Assembly (NCBI GenBank): GCA_037176725.1 | Contig: JAZBRS010000023.1 | Span: forward strand, 25,043,001 to 25,107,000 | DNA length: 64,000 bases | DNA from: Posidonia oceanica | Taxonomy: Eukaryota > Streptophyta > Magnoliopsida > Alismatales > Posidoniaceae | Direction of reading: 5' to 3' | Shown here: positions 11,641-22,770 of the stretch, piece after piece | How positions within the stretch are numbered: the first letter of the stretch is position 1 | How the letters are laid out: every line of letters starts with the position of its first letter | The notes under the pieces: model-generated | What the model saw: the letters and a program-made list of their open reading frames with translations, nothing else | What the model was told of the DNA's origin: nothing | Database searches by the model: none | Position numbers and translations under genes: made by a program

Positions 11641-12410
11641 CTCGTGCATACCCAAGCCAAGCCTTTCTCCTTCTTTCTTCTCTTCTTCTCCTTTTTCTTC
11701 TACTTTCTCTTCTTTCTCTTCTCTCTTTTTTTCTCCTGTCTTTTTCTTTCTTTCTTTCTTTCCTTCTTTTTCTCCACTGGCCCAGTCCACTCTTTCTCTT
11801 CCTCACTTCTTCTCTTTTCCTCATTTTATTTTATTTTATTTTATTTTTAATTTCTTTTCCTTTTCTTCCTCTCCTCCCTTTCCCTTCTCTTCTTCCTTTT
11901 CTCTCCCTTTCTTCTTAAGTCCAGCCAACTCTTCCCCTTTCTTTCCCTCTTTCTTTCCTTCTTTCTTTTCTCCCCTCTCTCTTTCTTTCCTTCTTTCTTT
12001 CATTTCTTTTTTCTCTCTCTTTTCTTTTTCTTTCTCCCCACTCTGCCAGTCTAACCCAACTGTCCCTCTCTACTTCTTTTTCCTTTTTGGGCCCAGCCCG
12101 TTTCTACCCCTCTTCTCCTTTTTCTTCTTCTATTCTTTCCTCCTCCCTCCTTTCTTCCTTTCTTTCCATTTTCTTTTTAGTTCTCTTCCTCCTCCTGCAG
12201 GCCTGGCCCAGTGCTTTTTTTTTCTTTCTTTTTTTACTTTTTTCTTCTTCCCTCGGGCCCAGCCTATTTCCTCTCCTCCTCCTCCTCCTCCTCCTTCTTT
12301 TTTTTCTTTTTTCTTCCCGCGCCCTCTGCCACCTCCTCCTCCTTATCTTCTCCTCCCTTCTTTCTCCTTCCACCGCCTTCTTCCTCCTTCTTTTTCCTTA
12401 AGCTCACCGG
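11641..12410 (+). repeat. Polypyrimidine tract in LTR
   Basis: About 770 bases almost wholly C and T, rich in CTTTCTTTCTTTCC and TCCTCCTCC runs. Its counterpart in the minus-strand LTR is the purine tract at 25760-26500, so it is a fixed part of subfamily A LTRs. Ser/Phe/Leu open frames across it are composition artefacts. Confidence 0.85.
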
Positions 12411-13186
12411 CACTTACTCCCTCTCACATCCTGGCTCAGCATCTCCTAATTTCCCGCTCTCTCTCGCAATCACAGAAAGCCTCTGCACAACCTCACTTCA
12501 CTGTCGATTCCCACTGCCCCAGACCACTGCCTTACCCCCTCACCACCTCCTCAGCACTCTCCTGACCACACACAACATCCAGAGCACACATTGCACCGAG
12601 GAGCCCCCGTAATTTCCCCCAGAATCGCCTTCAATTCCCTTAGAACCCATTGCATCCAGAAATTCCCCACTGCAAATCACCGTGCCCAACTTCGCACGCA
12701 CCCCAGCTCACCACCACCATCCTCCCTAGCCTCCCACGATCCCAGAGAGTGTGTGAGAAGCTGAAGAGAGCCATAGCATCACCTAGGAATTCAAAATTCT
12801 CGCGGTCCACCCAAAAATCCCATTTCCCTTTCTGAGAAGTGGAAGCAAGTTTTGAGGTTACCTGGAGCTTCCTCGGATTGCCAGCAACTCGCCCGCACCT
12901 CGCCGTGGCTCGCCCGGTCCTCCGCACGCCTCTGCGACCCACTGCTGGACTGCAGCACCCACCGCGCGTCGTCAACTCTCCTCAGCCGTCGTCACAGGTA
13001 GGTGACATTAAATTCAAGTTCCTAGCATGCAAGCTTTGCATACTAGCATTTTAGTTTAATTTTTAGTGCTTTTCTCCGTTTTTCAAGCTCCGTCGCGAGC
13101 TTTTTCTTCTCCGGCAACAGTCAATCCCTGCCGACGCCAGATCGGCACTCTGGGCTGTCGCCGCCCCTTTGCTGCCTCCCGGCAGC

Positions 13187-14456
13187 TGATGTAAATTTTA
13201 ATTAACCACAAGTGCACGGTGTACTGTGTAGTACGTATGCAAAATACGGGTCAAACCCACAGAAAATAATGTTTAAAAGCAAATACTTATTATCAACTAT
13301 TGAAATGGGGGTTTAGATTGATGATGATTAAGAACTACAAATAGAAGATGTAATCAAACTACTTAAAACAAACCTAGGGCTTTGAATCTATTTATGTAAA
13401 ATACAATATGCATGATTAAATCCACTCTTGTCTCTCTTCATGATCTAAATAGTTTACTCAATGGTTCTTATCCTAACAAGCATAACCTATATGCAAAGCA
13501 CCATACATTATCAAGTCCTAAGATAAAATCACACAAAATAAACTAAATTAAATGATATATGATAGATCTGCGATTATATACACAACCCCCAAGTATTCTT
13601 CCCCAAGCATAGATTAAAAAGATGTTATCAATATTAATCTATCAAAGTTTATCGAATAATGAATGATCCATGTCATATACATCCAGTCTACATAATCATA
13701 GCATTTTAAGCAAGAGAAGACTATAAGAGACTTAATCACAACATATGAACATACATAAACTTCATCTAAATCCTAGATCTAAAAACTTAGCCACACATGA
13801 TTATGCAAAACATCAAAATAAAAGAGAGGGAAGGAGAAGAGCAAGACATAATTAATAAAAAGGAAATGAACTTGTATATTAATGAAATACCTTGATTACA
13901 GAAAATAGCTTGAAGAGCTCTACAACAATGGAGGAAGAAAGCTTAAGCCTAATGTGGAAGATTAAGCGTCCCCTAGGGTTTACACAATGGATCCCTTTTA
14001 TAGGTTTACAAGGCTTGGCAGTCACATAAACAATGCGGATACAAATGAAGAAACTGAATTTCAATTACAATATATTTCCAAGATATTTCTGTGATTACCA
14101 AAGATGGAGTCCAAAATATCTTCTCTGGGGGCCTGGGAGGCGCCAGATGTGCTTTTGGGCGCCTAGGGGGCGCCACCTGTTCCTGAATTTTTTCAAACTT
14201 TGTTGCTTCTGTTATCTTATCTTACTCCTCGTGTTCACACAAGTGGAAAAGATATATTTAATATCTTGCACGGATTTCCATTTCTTTTATCCTTGGATTT
14301 GCATTTCTTTTTGTCTTATCATTTTTCCTCCTTTTCCTTTTTTCTCTTCAGGTCCAAAGTTCCTGTACAAATTGCACAAAATACCTCAAGTAATATTATT
14401 TATGAACAAAAGAGATAAATATGGGCATAAAACATGTAAGAATAATGTGCTAATTA
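13187..14456 (-). mobile_element. Solo LTR, Athila-like (1270 bp)
   Basis: Exact 5-bp duplication GCAGC lies at 13182-13186 and 14457-14461. On the minus strand it starts TAATTAGCACATTATTC (TGATGAGCACATCATTC in the copy at 52672) and ends AAATTTACATCA. A minus-strand TATA box, CTATAAAAGG, lies near 13994-14003 and is conserved in the other copy. A GC-rich inverted-repeat doublet (14131-14175) sits inside. The name Athila-like rests on the remembered style of LTR ends (GTGCACTTG(T/C)GGTTAATT near the 3' end) and is inference; only the LTR nature is firm. Confidence 0.82.
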
Positions 14457-16769
14457 GCAGCTTCCCCTTGCCTCCTGCAGCTCGCTCCAGCACCTTGTCG
14501 CAGCAGCAGCAGCCCCCTCCGCCGCCGAGCCTCGCCGAAGTTCTCTACAAAATTTGCAGAGATCGGTCAGCAGCTCCGCAGCCCCCCGCGCTCCGCTCGT
14601 GCCCCCGGCACCTCCGCAGCAGTCGTCCGCAGCCTCCTGGGCCACCAGCCGGGCCCGCAACACGCCGGAACCACCGCGCAGTAGTTGTCTTCTCCGATCA
14701 ACCTCTGCAACCGCTGCCGCGCTCTAGCCCTCCGCAGCCCTCCGGATGACTCCCCGAGCACTGCCGCACCTCCAGGAGTTCAACCCAGCATCGCCCACGG
14801 TCTTCCACAGCCTCTAGCACCTGCTCCGTCGCCGGCCACTTCTGCAGAAATCCACCGACATCGGCAGAGCAGCTCCGGCACCCTCCTGTGCCGAAGAAGC
14901 CACCGGAGCATCTAGACGGACCGCCTCCAGCCTCCACGCGCCTCAGCACCGTCGTGCGCCCACCGCCAGTAGCTCCTTCTTCCTCGGCGAAGGTGCTGCA
15001 GTGTCGGACTACACTGTAGCACTGTAACTGGTTTAAATTAGATTTAATTTTCATTAGTTATTTGTTGCATTGCATTTAGGTCCTTAACTTTATTTATTTT
15101 GCATTCCAGTCCTACATCAGTTGATAAATCATTTAAATCTGTATTTAAACTATACTGCATTAAAATAAAATACTGCATGTTATTATATTTGCATTTTAGT
15201 CCTTTTTTTAGCTTAAGCAATTTAAGTTTGTTTGCATGCATTGCATTTAGGTCCCTAGGTTTATTTTTACTTGCATCTAGATCCTACATCAAATAAAAGT
15301 ATTTAATTCAGCATTTTTAATCTTATTGCAATGCATTTAAGTTCTCTATTTTATTTTATTTGCATCTAGGTCCTTAATTAATTCAACATGCATTTAATTC
15401 CAGCATTTTACATTACTGCATTGCATTTGCATCCCTATGCTTTAATTTATTTGCATCTAGGTCCTTAAATAAACCACAGCATGCATGATATCTTTAATTT
15501 TATTTTTGCTGTGTTGCATTTGCATCCTTGGCATTTAGTATAATTGCATATCAGTCCTCTGTCAATTGAGCATTCATTAAAATGGCATTTTTAACTTTAT
15601 TGCATTATTGAAAAGCCCTACATGTTCTGAAAATTGCATTTAAGTCCTATAACATGTCTACATGTGATTTAAATGTGATTTTCTAATTTTATTGCATTGT
15701 AAATAAGTCCTGATGGTCTTAATATTTGCATTTAGGTCCTATTTTGTTATAAACTGTGATTTAAATGTAAGTATTAACCTTATTATATCGCAATAAAGCC
15801 CAGCAACTTTTAAAAATTGCATTAAGGTCTTTGCCTGCCTCTAGAAGTCCTTTACTTGCATCTCTTTTTAACTGCATTACACTGCATGCTAATTTTACAC
15901 TTCATTTAACTGCATTAAGGACTTGCCTGCATTTAGAAGTCTTTTAGTTGCATTTCTAAAGCTAATCTGGCATTGCATTTTAGTCGTACACTAAGTTTTA
16001 ATTGCATATAAGTCCTGCCTACATCTAGAAGCCCTTAAATGCTATATTTTAATTTCATTGGCATTGCATTTGCATTCTGCATTTGCATATAAGCCCAGCA
16101 TGCATTAATCTTTGCATTCAGCATCATTTAGCTGCCATGTTGCACTGCAATCGTGTACAACAGTCATTTTAATTGCATATCTTAACTGTTGCATGCTTTA
16201 ATCTTTGCCATTGCATTGCACATCATCTAGCATGTTTTCCTGTATTGCATATAGGCCCACATGTTGCATGCATTTACATTTCTAGCCCTACAATGCATTT
16301 AAACCCTGTAGTTTTCTAAAATTGCACATAAGACCCTATACTTTTCTAAAATTGCACATAGGTCCCTGCAACTGCATCCTTGCATACATAGCATCCTCAT
16401 ATCATTGCACGTAGTTCTCATGCATTCATTTAGGCATTGTTAGTCTCCTAGCATGTAAGACACTTTGCATTGCACACACTTAGGGCTAACTTTGCACTTA
16501 GATCCCTATTTAGCCTGCTTTAGCTAACCCTGGAGCCATCTGACTTGCAATCTGAATAACTTTTGATCGGACCGTTGGATCTTCGTGATCTAACTATCTA
16601 GGTCTTTCTGGTTGAATGATCTTTCATTTAAACCAAAGTTATCTCAGATCAGGCCTCAGATTCTCAAGATAAGTCTATCTGAAGCACTGCGTAGCACTAA
16701 TTGCCTTATCATTTGCATTGCATGCATCGTTTCAGCAGTCTGTTTTCTCATGCATGTGGATTAAGCTTT

Positions 16770-17590
16770 GCTGCACCCGCTTTTGTTTTCTTTTGCATTG
16801 CATCGTTTTACGTGCCGCTTTGTTTTATTTGCATATCGCTTGCATTTGCATCGTTTTGCGTGCCAGCATTTGTTTTATTTGCATATCGCTTGCATTTGCA
16901 TCGTTTTGCGTGCCAGCAATTGTTTTATTTGCATATCGCTTGCATTTACATCGTTTTGCGTGCCGTTTTGTTTTATTTACAGATCGCTTGCATTTGCATC
17001 GTTTGCGTGCCAGCATTTGTTCTATTTGCATATCGCTTGCATTTGCATTGTTTTACGTGCCAGCATTTGTTCTATTTGCATATCGCTTGCATTTGCATCG
17101 TTTTGCGTGCCCGCTTTGTTTTTATTTGTATATCGCTTGCATTTGCATCGTTTTGCGTGTCCGCATTTGTTCTATTTGCATATCGCTTTCATTTGCATCG
17201 TTTTGCCTGCTCGCTTTTGTTTTTATTTGCATATCGCCTGCATTTGCATCGTTTTGCGTGTCCGCTTTGTTTTATTTGCATATCGCCTACGTTTGCAGCG
17301 TTTTGCGTGTCCGTTTTGTTTTTATTTGCATATCGCTTGCATTTGCATCATTTTGCGTGTCTGCATTTGTTTTATTTGCATATCGCTAGCATTTGCATCG
17401 TTTTGCGTGTCCGCTTTGTTTTCTTTTGCATATCGCTTGCATTTGCACCGTTTTACGCACTCGCCATGGTTTTCCCTTGCATGTCGCCTACATTCGCACC
17501 GTTTTTCGCGCCTACTTTCGCTTTCCCTTGCATGTCGCTTGCATTGCATGTTTTCATCGCTGTTTTGTTCTATCGCTTGCATTTGCATTA
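16770..17590 (+). repeat. 50-bp tandem array, about 16 copies
   Basis: The unit contains TTTGCATATCGCTTGCATTT and CATCGTTTTGCGTG, at 16831, 16881, 16931 and onward at 48-50-bp steps. Because 50 is not a multiple of three and the unit lacks stops, all three plus-strand frames stay open for over 600 bp. This is not taken as coding. Confidence 0.9.
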
Positions 17591-18589
17591 GAGCAATGAT
17601 GCTTACTGCCTAGGAGTTCTCACGAACCAGGGCTTGTCCGTTCGGAACACTAGCAGCGTTGCTGAGCACATAGATTGCATATTTAATTCCCTGCACGCAT
17701 CTTAGCACTTAGAGCATACATTAGAGCATGCAATCAGACATTCATGGCATTTAGGCACTTGGCATGCATCTTCCTGCATCTGCGAGCGAGATGGCTTAAG
17801 AAAGACTGATTCTCGGACGTATCGGGGGTGCCTAACACCTTCCCCGTACGTAACAGGAGTCCTTGTCCTTTCTCTTGGCCCGCAATGACTATTTTCCTTC
17901 ATCCTAGACACAAGTCATAGCATAGCGTGGCATGGCATTGCATCGCATAGCATCGCATCCCTCTGCATCCTTCCTGCATCCGGTTTTGCATGTCTTTTCA
18001 TGCATTTCCCTCGATGTTCCTTGTCTCCTAATTTAATAGACATGGTGGCGACTCTGATTTGTCTTATCATTTCTTTTTCTTCTTTTGCCAACGTTTCCGA
18101 GTCAAGTTTCTCTCCTCGGATTCCGCAGCACATAGTGAACCTAATTCTGATTGGTGCACGCGAACTTTGGTATCGTGCATGGACGATCCGAATTTCAGGA
18201 TTACTATAGCGCTCAGTCGCTCATTCACCGTAGATATTGCCGCATGACTTGTCAGGTCGATCGCCTGAGGCGCAATCCCTGTTTGGACCTAGCTTTCTTC
18301 TGCTCGATCTTCAAGCCGACCGAACCAGGCTGGGGGTCCGATCCTACGTTAGGATTTCCCTACTTTGATAGTTGATTGGTAGATCGACTGCTGAAGTAGA
18401 TAAGCTGGTGGTCGATCAGTCCGACAGGTGCATGTAGATTCTTAGAAAGGATAATTTATATTTTATTTCCTAATTACTTCCTTTTACAATATTCATGCAC
18501 AGATTCTTCAGCACTTACATGGGCAATGTGATCTCTTCTTTTTTAATTAAATTTTGATTTAATATGATCTTTCTTATTTTAAATACTAG

Positions 18590-18968
18590 GGCAAGGCTAA
18601 AGGTCGAGTTTAAAGATAGTAGTGATGTAATTGATACTGAAGTTCTCGGTATACGTCTTGGAAAGATTCTTGAGATTTATGCTAAGGTAATTATGCACAT
18701 GTAAGATCAATATCATTAGGACATTCTTGATGCATATTATCACCATTTTTTTTAGCTAATTGTTTAATTTCCTTTTATCAAGCAGAATGATAGAAGAAAT
18801 GAGCTTGATGAGCTTATTAAACCTCGCCTCTCAAAGTATTGTTCTTTTCATATTTGGGTGACTTTAAAGAATCACCATTGTGCTGCGAAGAAAAGCTTTA
18901 CTGCAAGTGCAGTTTCTGTGTCAGAAGACGGATACTATGCTTCCTCCTCAACATCTTGCAATCTTTAG
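18590..18968 (+). pseudogene. Two exon-like segments of an unidentified gene
   Basis: An AG acceptor before 18590 and a GT donor at 18687 bound a segment reading ARLKVEFKDSSDVIDTEVLG and IRLGKILEIYAK. A second acceptor (18781-18782) opens a segment reading QNDRRNELDELIKPRLSKYC and on to a TAG at 18966-18968. The phases fit: the first segment ends on a whole codon and the second begins on one. I do not recognise the protein. No upstream exon or start was found before the tandem-repeat field. It could be the end of a gene cut by repeats, or chance. Confidence 0.4.
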
Positions 18969-19454
18969 CCATGATGTTTGACATGTTTGATGTATCTTTT
19001 TTGGGTTTTTAAAGTGAAGAAAGTAGATGTTGATGCAAATGGAGTATCTTCACTTGTATCCATTGCGTACTTTTGGAAATTTTACTTTTTGATGGGGCTG
19101 ATTTGGTTCTCTACTGTCACATGAAGCTCCTTTTCTACATAATTCAATTTAGGCAACCAACATCACTTAGATCTAGTGTTGTAAGTACAACTATCCTATT
19201 TATTTGAGTATTTGTAGTTGTGTTATTAATTATTGATGTTTTTGCATTAATAATCAACATCCTTTCATTTCACAATCACTACCAGTTTATGCATTTTCGT
19301 CCGATCATTTGTTGCTCATTTAATATACATTTTTTTGAGAAATCAGACTTCTCAACCTTCAAAAATACTTATGTTTGAAAACTTATTATTGTTCATGCTA
19401 TGCTATAGATCTTGCACTCAATTTTTTCCTCAACATTTTTTTTTTATCGTGGTC
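18969..19454. other. AT-rich spacer
   Basis: No gene, terminal repeat or target duplication is seen. Its right edge at about 19455 is an abrupt junction with an LTR that lacks its last 75 bases or so. Confidence 0.5.
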
Positions 19455-20339
19455 ACTATTAGTGGTGGATCCGAGGAGGGATATTCGACTCGAAAACACC
19501 GAAAAAGTAGAGACGAATGTAAAAGGAAAACAAAAGAAAAAATAAGGAGTCGCCACCTAATTTATTAAAACGGAAAAACTAGGAAAACTGTAAAAGAACA
19601 TGCAAAGAAAACTTATGCATTTTAAAAGTATGCAAAATCTGATCCAAGTGTATGACACAGAGTCAATGCGGTTCAGAGAAAGGGTAATGACTCCTGTTAC
19701 GTGCGCAGAAGGTGTTAGGCACCCCCGACACGTCCGAGGAATCGGTCTTTCTAAACTTATCCGCTATTGTGTGGCAAATGTTGATAAATAAATGCCGATT
19801 TATGTTTGCCCTAAGGCGGTATGCAGTATACAATTATAAACCATGCAAAGCTTAGCAAATCGAGTTTAAAACGACTAAACAGAGTTAAAGCATTGCGGTA
19901 AAGTAACAAATGAGTTTGGGAAACAAAACTTAAAGCTAAGTGAAGCAACTAAACAAAACACGATGCTATCCAACGAATAGACGGAAAATGCAACTAAAGC
20001 CGAATAGTATGGATAAACAAGAGATAACCAAAGTTAAAAGAAACAGGCAAGTGAGATACAAGGCTACCACATGAGACGAGTAAACAAGAAACATAACTAA
20101 AGCCAAACAGGATGAATAAACAGGATACAAAAACTAAAGTGGGAATGAAACAAGTAACAGGATATACTGCAGCTAAAGGGAGCGAAACAGAAACAAGACC
20201 AAGGCAAGGTAAGATAAATAACCAGGTATAACTAAAACTAAGTGAAGCCCAAAGGAAACGAAGCACAATGGGGCTAAATGAAACAGGTAAACCAGGTGCG
20301 AAGTGGCCAAAGGAGAGTCCTGTCCACTGTTTATATATT

Positions 20340-21110
20340 GCAGAATACGCGCAGCCTACACACGCGGGCTATACACACATCCATTTGCTATACTAGACAG
20401 CGAACTTCAGCACTCAATCTAGCTATGCAGATGAAATCAAAACAAGAAAATAAAGGCATGGCAAGCTAGAGTGTATGTCAAGGTACAAATTCATGCAGTT
20501 AGATTCAAAAATAGGTGCAGGGAATGGTGCGGAACTTCGGCTCAAAAGTTGGCTTGAACCGCCTAGATACGCGCAGTAAACACGCGCATCAGTTTGAGCA
20601 GCTCAGACGACGAACTTTGGCACCTGATTCATCCATCCAAGTGGTTACGAAATATAAAATGGGATGCATGCAGACCTAGATGGCATACTAGGGAGTATAT
20701 TCATGCAATTAGAACCAAAAACGGTTGCATGGGGAGGTGCAGAATCTTGGTCCAAGGGTCGGCCTGGACTGCCCAGATACGTGCACAGAATACACGCATC
20801 TCTCTGGACAGTTCAGACGACGACCTTTGGCGCCTGATTCAGCCATGCAAATGGTTACGAAATATAAAATGGGATGCATGCAGACCTAGATGGCATACTA
20901 GGGAGTATATTCATGCAATTAGAACAAAAAAAGGGTGCATGGGGAGGTACAGAATCTTGGTCCAAGGGTCGGCCTAAACCGCCCAGATACGTGCACAGAA
21001 TACGTGCATCTCTCTGGACAGTTCAAACGACGACCTTTGGTGCTTGATTCAGCCATGCAAATGCTTACGAAAGCTGGGAATGAATACACGCATGCATCGA
21101 CGATATACTA
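20340..21110 (-). repeat. 210-bp tandem array
   Basis: GGTTACGAAATATAAAATGG occurs at 20643 and 20853, and a variant CTTACGAAAGCTGGGAATG at 21063, so the period is 210 bp. A more diverged copy precedes them (about 20340-20540). CACGCGCATC/ACGTGCATC phrases recur in every copy. It occupies the same relative part of the LTR as the other arrays. The open frame at 20594-20977 comes from the repeat, since 210 is divisible by three. Confidence 0.85.
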
Positions 21111-22264
21111 AGGAACTCAATCATGAAAACAAAAGACTCGGGGGTGTGTCGGATTGTTTCCCCCACCGAGTGGATATCATCGTCGGCAGTCTCGGATCTC
21201 CGACGGCCTCGAAAGCGGCTACGGAGTTCCAAGGACTTGCACACGGCTCTCAGAGGCTGGGGGAAGACTCGGCAAAGACCAATGTGCAAACAAGGATCGA
21301 AAAGGGAGTGCCGAACACTCTTCCCCATCCCACTTGCCGTCGTCGACCTTCTGCGCGCCCGTTCGATCTTGAGGGAGGCCAGGAGCACACAAGGGACCAC
21401 CTACAGGGTTGGAGAATGAAGGGGGAGGATCGGGGTAGTGCGGCTAAACTAAACGTGATGAAAACAGACGGCCAAAGCGACGTAAAACTGGTAAAACACG
21501 ATGCTCTGGCCACTGGTCACAACTGACAAACACGCGAAGTGTTTACATGTAGTCTACACGCACATCAGTTATTATTTATCAGTGGACAAATATCATACAA
21601 CTGCGGGCTCGATTCAAATCCAAAACCAAAAAATGCACGCGGTCGTAGTAATCCTGAAATATCAAATTCATACACGATGCCAAAGCTCGCGTGCACCGAT
21701 CGACATTAGGGTCACTATATGCGGCGGAATCCGAGGAAGGAAACTTGACTTGGAAATGCTGGCAAAAAGAGGAAAAAGAAATGATAAGACAAATCAGAGT
21801 CGCCACCAGGTTTATTAAGTTGGGAGACAAGGAAAACCGAGGGTTATGTATGAAAAGACATGCAAAACCAGATGCAAAGAGGATGCAAAGATATGCGATG
21901 CAACACAATGCGATGCTATGCTATGCTGTGCTATGCTATGCTATGACTCATGCCTAGGATGAAGGAATGGTCATTGCGGGCCAAGAGAAAGGGTAAGGAC
22001 TCCTGTTACGTACGGAGAAGGTGTTAGGCACCCCCGATACATCCAACAATCAGTTTTTCTTAGGCTATCTCGCTCGTAAATGCAGGGAAATGCTTGCCTA
22101 ATGCCTAAGTGCAATGAATGTCTGAATGCATGCTCTAATGCGTGCTCTGAGTGCTAAAATGTGTGCAGGGAATTAAACGTGCAAGCTATGTGCTCAGCAA
22201 CGCTGCTAGTGTTATGAACCGGACGAACCCTAGTTCGTGAGAACTCCTAGGCAGTAAGCATCAT

Positions 22265-22770
22265 TGCCCTAATGCAAATGCAAACGATAAAACAAGACTG
22301 CGATAAACAATGCAATGCAAGCGACATGCAAGGGGAAAACGAAAACGAGTGCGAAAAACGGTGTAATGCAAGAGAAAATGCAAGCGGACACGCAAAACGG
22401 TGCAAAAGCAGGCGATAAGCAAAGAAAAGCAAAGCGGACACGCAAAATGATGCAGAAGCAGGCGATAAGCAAAGAAAAGCAAAGTGGACACGCAAAACGA
22501 TGCAAAATGCAAAAGAAAACAAGGCTGGAGCGCAAAACGATGCAAAAGTGCAAGAAAACAGTCGGCACGCAAAACGATGCAGAATGCAAAAGAAAACAGA
22601 GTGGACACGCAAAACGATGCAAAAGCAGGCGATAAGCAAAGAAAAGCAAAGCAGGCACGCAAAACGATGCAAAATGCAAAAGCGAAAGAAAACGAATGTA
22701 TGCACGCAAAACGATGCAGATGCCAAGGAAAACAGATGCAGGTGCGTAAAACGATGTATGCAATGCAAAT
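22265..22770 (-). repeat. Tandem array, about 45-53-bp units
   Basis: Units share ACACGCAAAACGATGCAAAA and GCGATAAGCAAAGAAAAGCA, with unequal lengths from small deletions. It begins 621 bp from the LTR 3' end, the same offset as the arrays at 16770-17590 (618 bp) and 32170-33050 (621 bp). The unit is related to the 50-bp unit on the opposite strand at 16770. Confidence 0.85.

Larger units (their letters stand above)
11398..18208 (+). mobile_element. Giant solo LTR, subfamily A, with nested Athila-like solo LTR
   Basis: It starts TGTAGACACCCCAATTTGAC and ends TTACTATA, which is CTACA with one change. Flanks are GTGCT (11393-11397) and GCGCT (18209-18213), a 5-bp duplication with one C/T difference. 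Without the inserted 13187-14456 and its 5-bp duplication it is about 5.5 kb. Order inside: polypyrimidine tract (11641-12410), GC-rich part (12420-13186 and 14457-15010), loose GCATTTAGGTCC repeats (15050-16550), 50-bp tandem array (16770-17590), then the family-typical 3' end with GTGCCTAACACCTTCCCCGT (17828) and GGTGGCGACTC (18045). No internal retrotransposon sequence is present. Confidence 0.9.
10110..18430 (+). repeat. Tandem field of about 300-330-bp units, split by a giant LTR
   Basis: Unit starts with AATCTTAATATTATAGTAATAATTGATT-type sequence occur near 10110, 10726, 11025 and 11356. Each is followed by TTCGCCGCAGATGTTG-like text and a TAGATCGACTGCTGAAGTA-like segment. The fourth unit is cut at 11397 by the giant LTR and resumes at 18214, running to about 18430. 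The first interval is about double length and includes a shorter repeat (GGGAGGCTAGGCTTGATCGA type, 10540-10680). Copies are diverged, so the field is old. No coding capacity is seen. Confidence 0.75.

Noticed and set aside
14033..14749. Frame of 238 residues
   Set aside because: It crosses the boundary between the nested LTR (ending 14456) and its host LTR, so it cannot be an evolved protein.
16701..17613. Three overlapping long open frames on the plus strand encoding Cys/Phe/Ile/Ala repeats
   Set aside because: They are produced by a 50-bp stop-free tandem unit rotating through all frames; no start context, domain or codon bias supports a gene.
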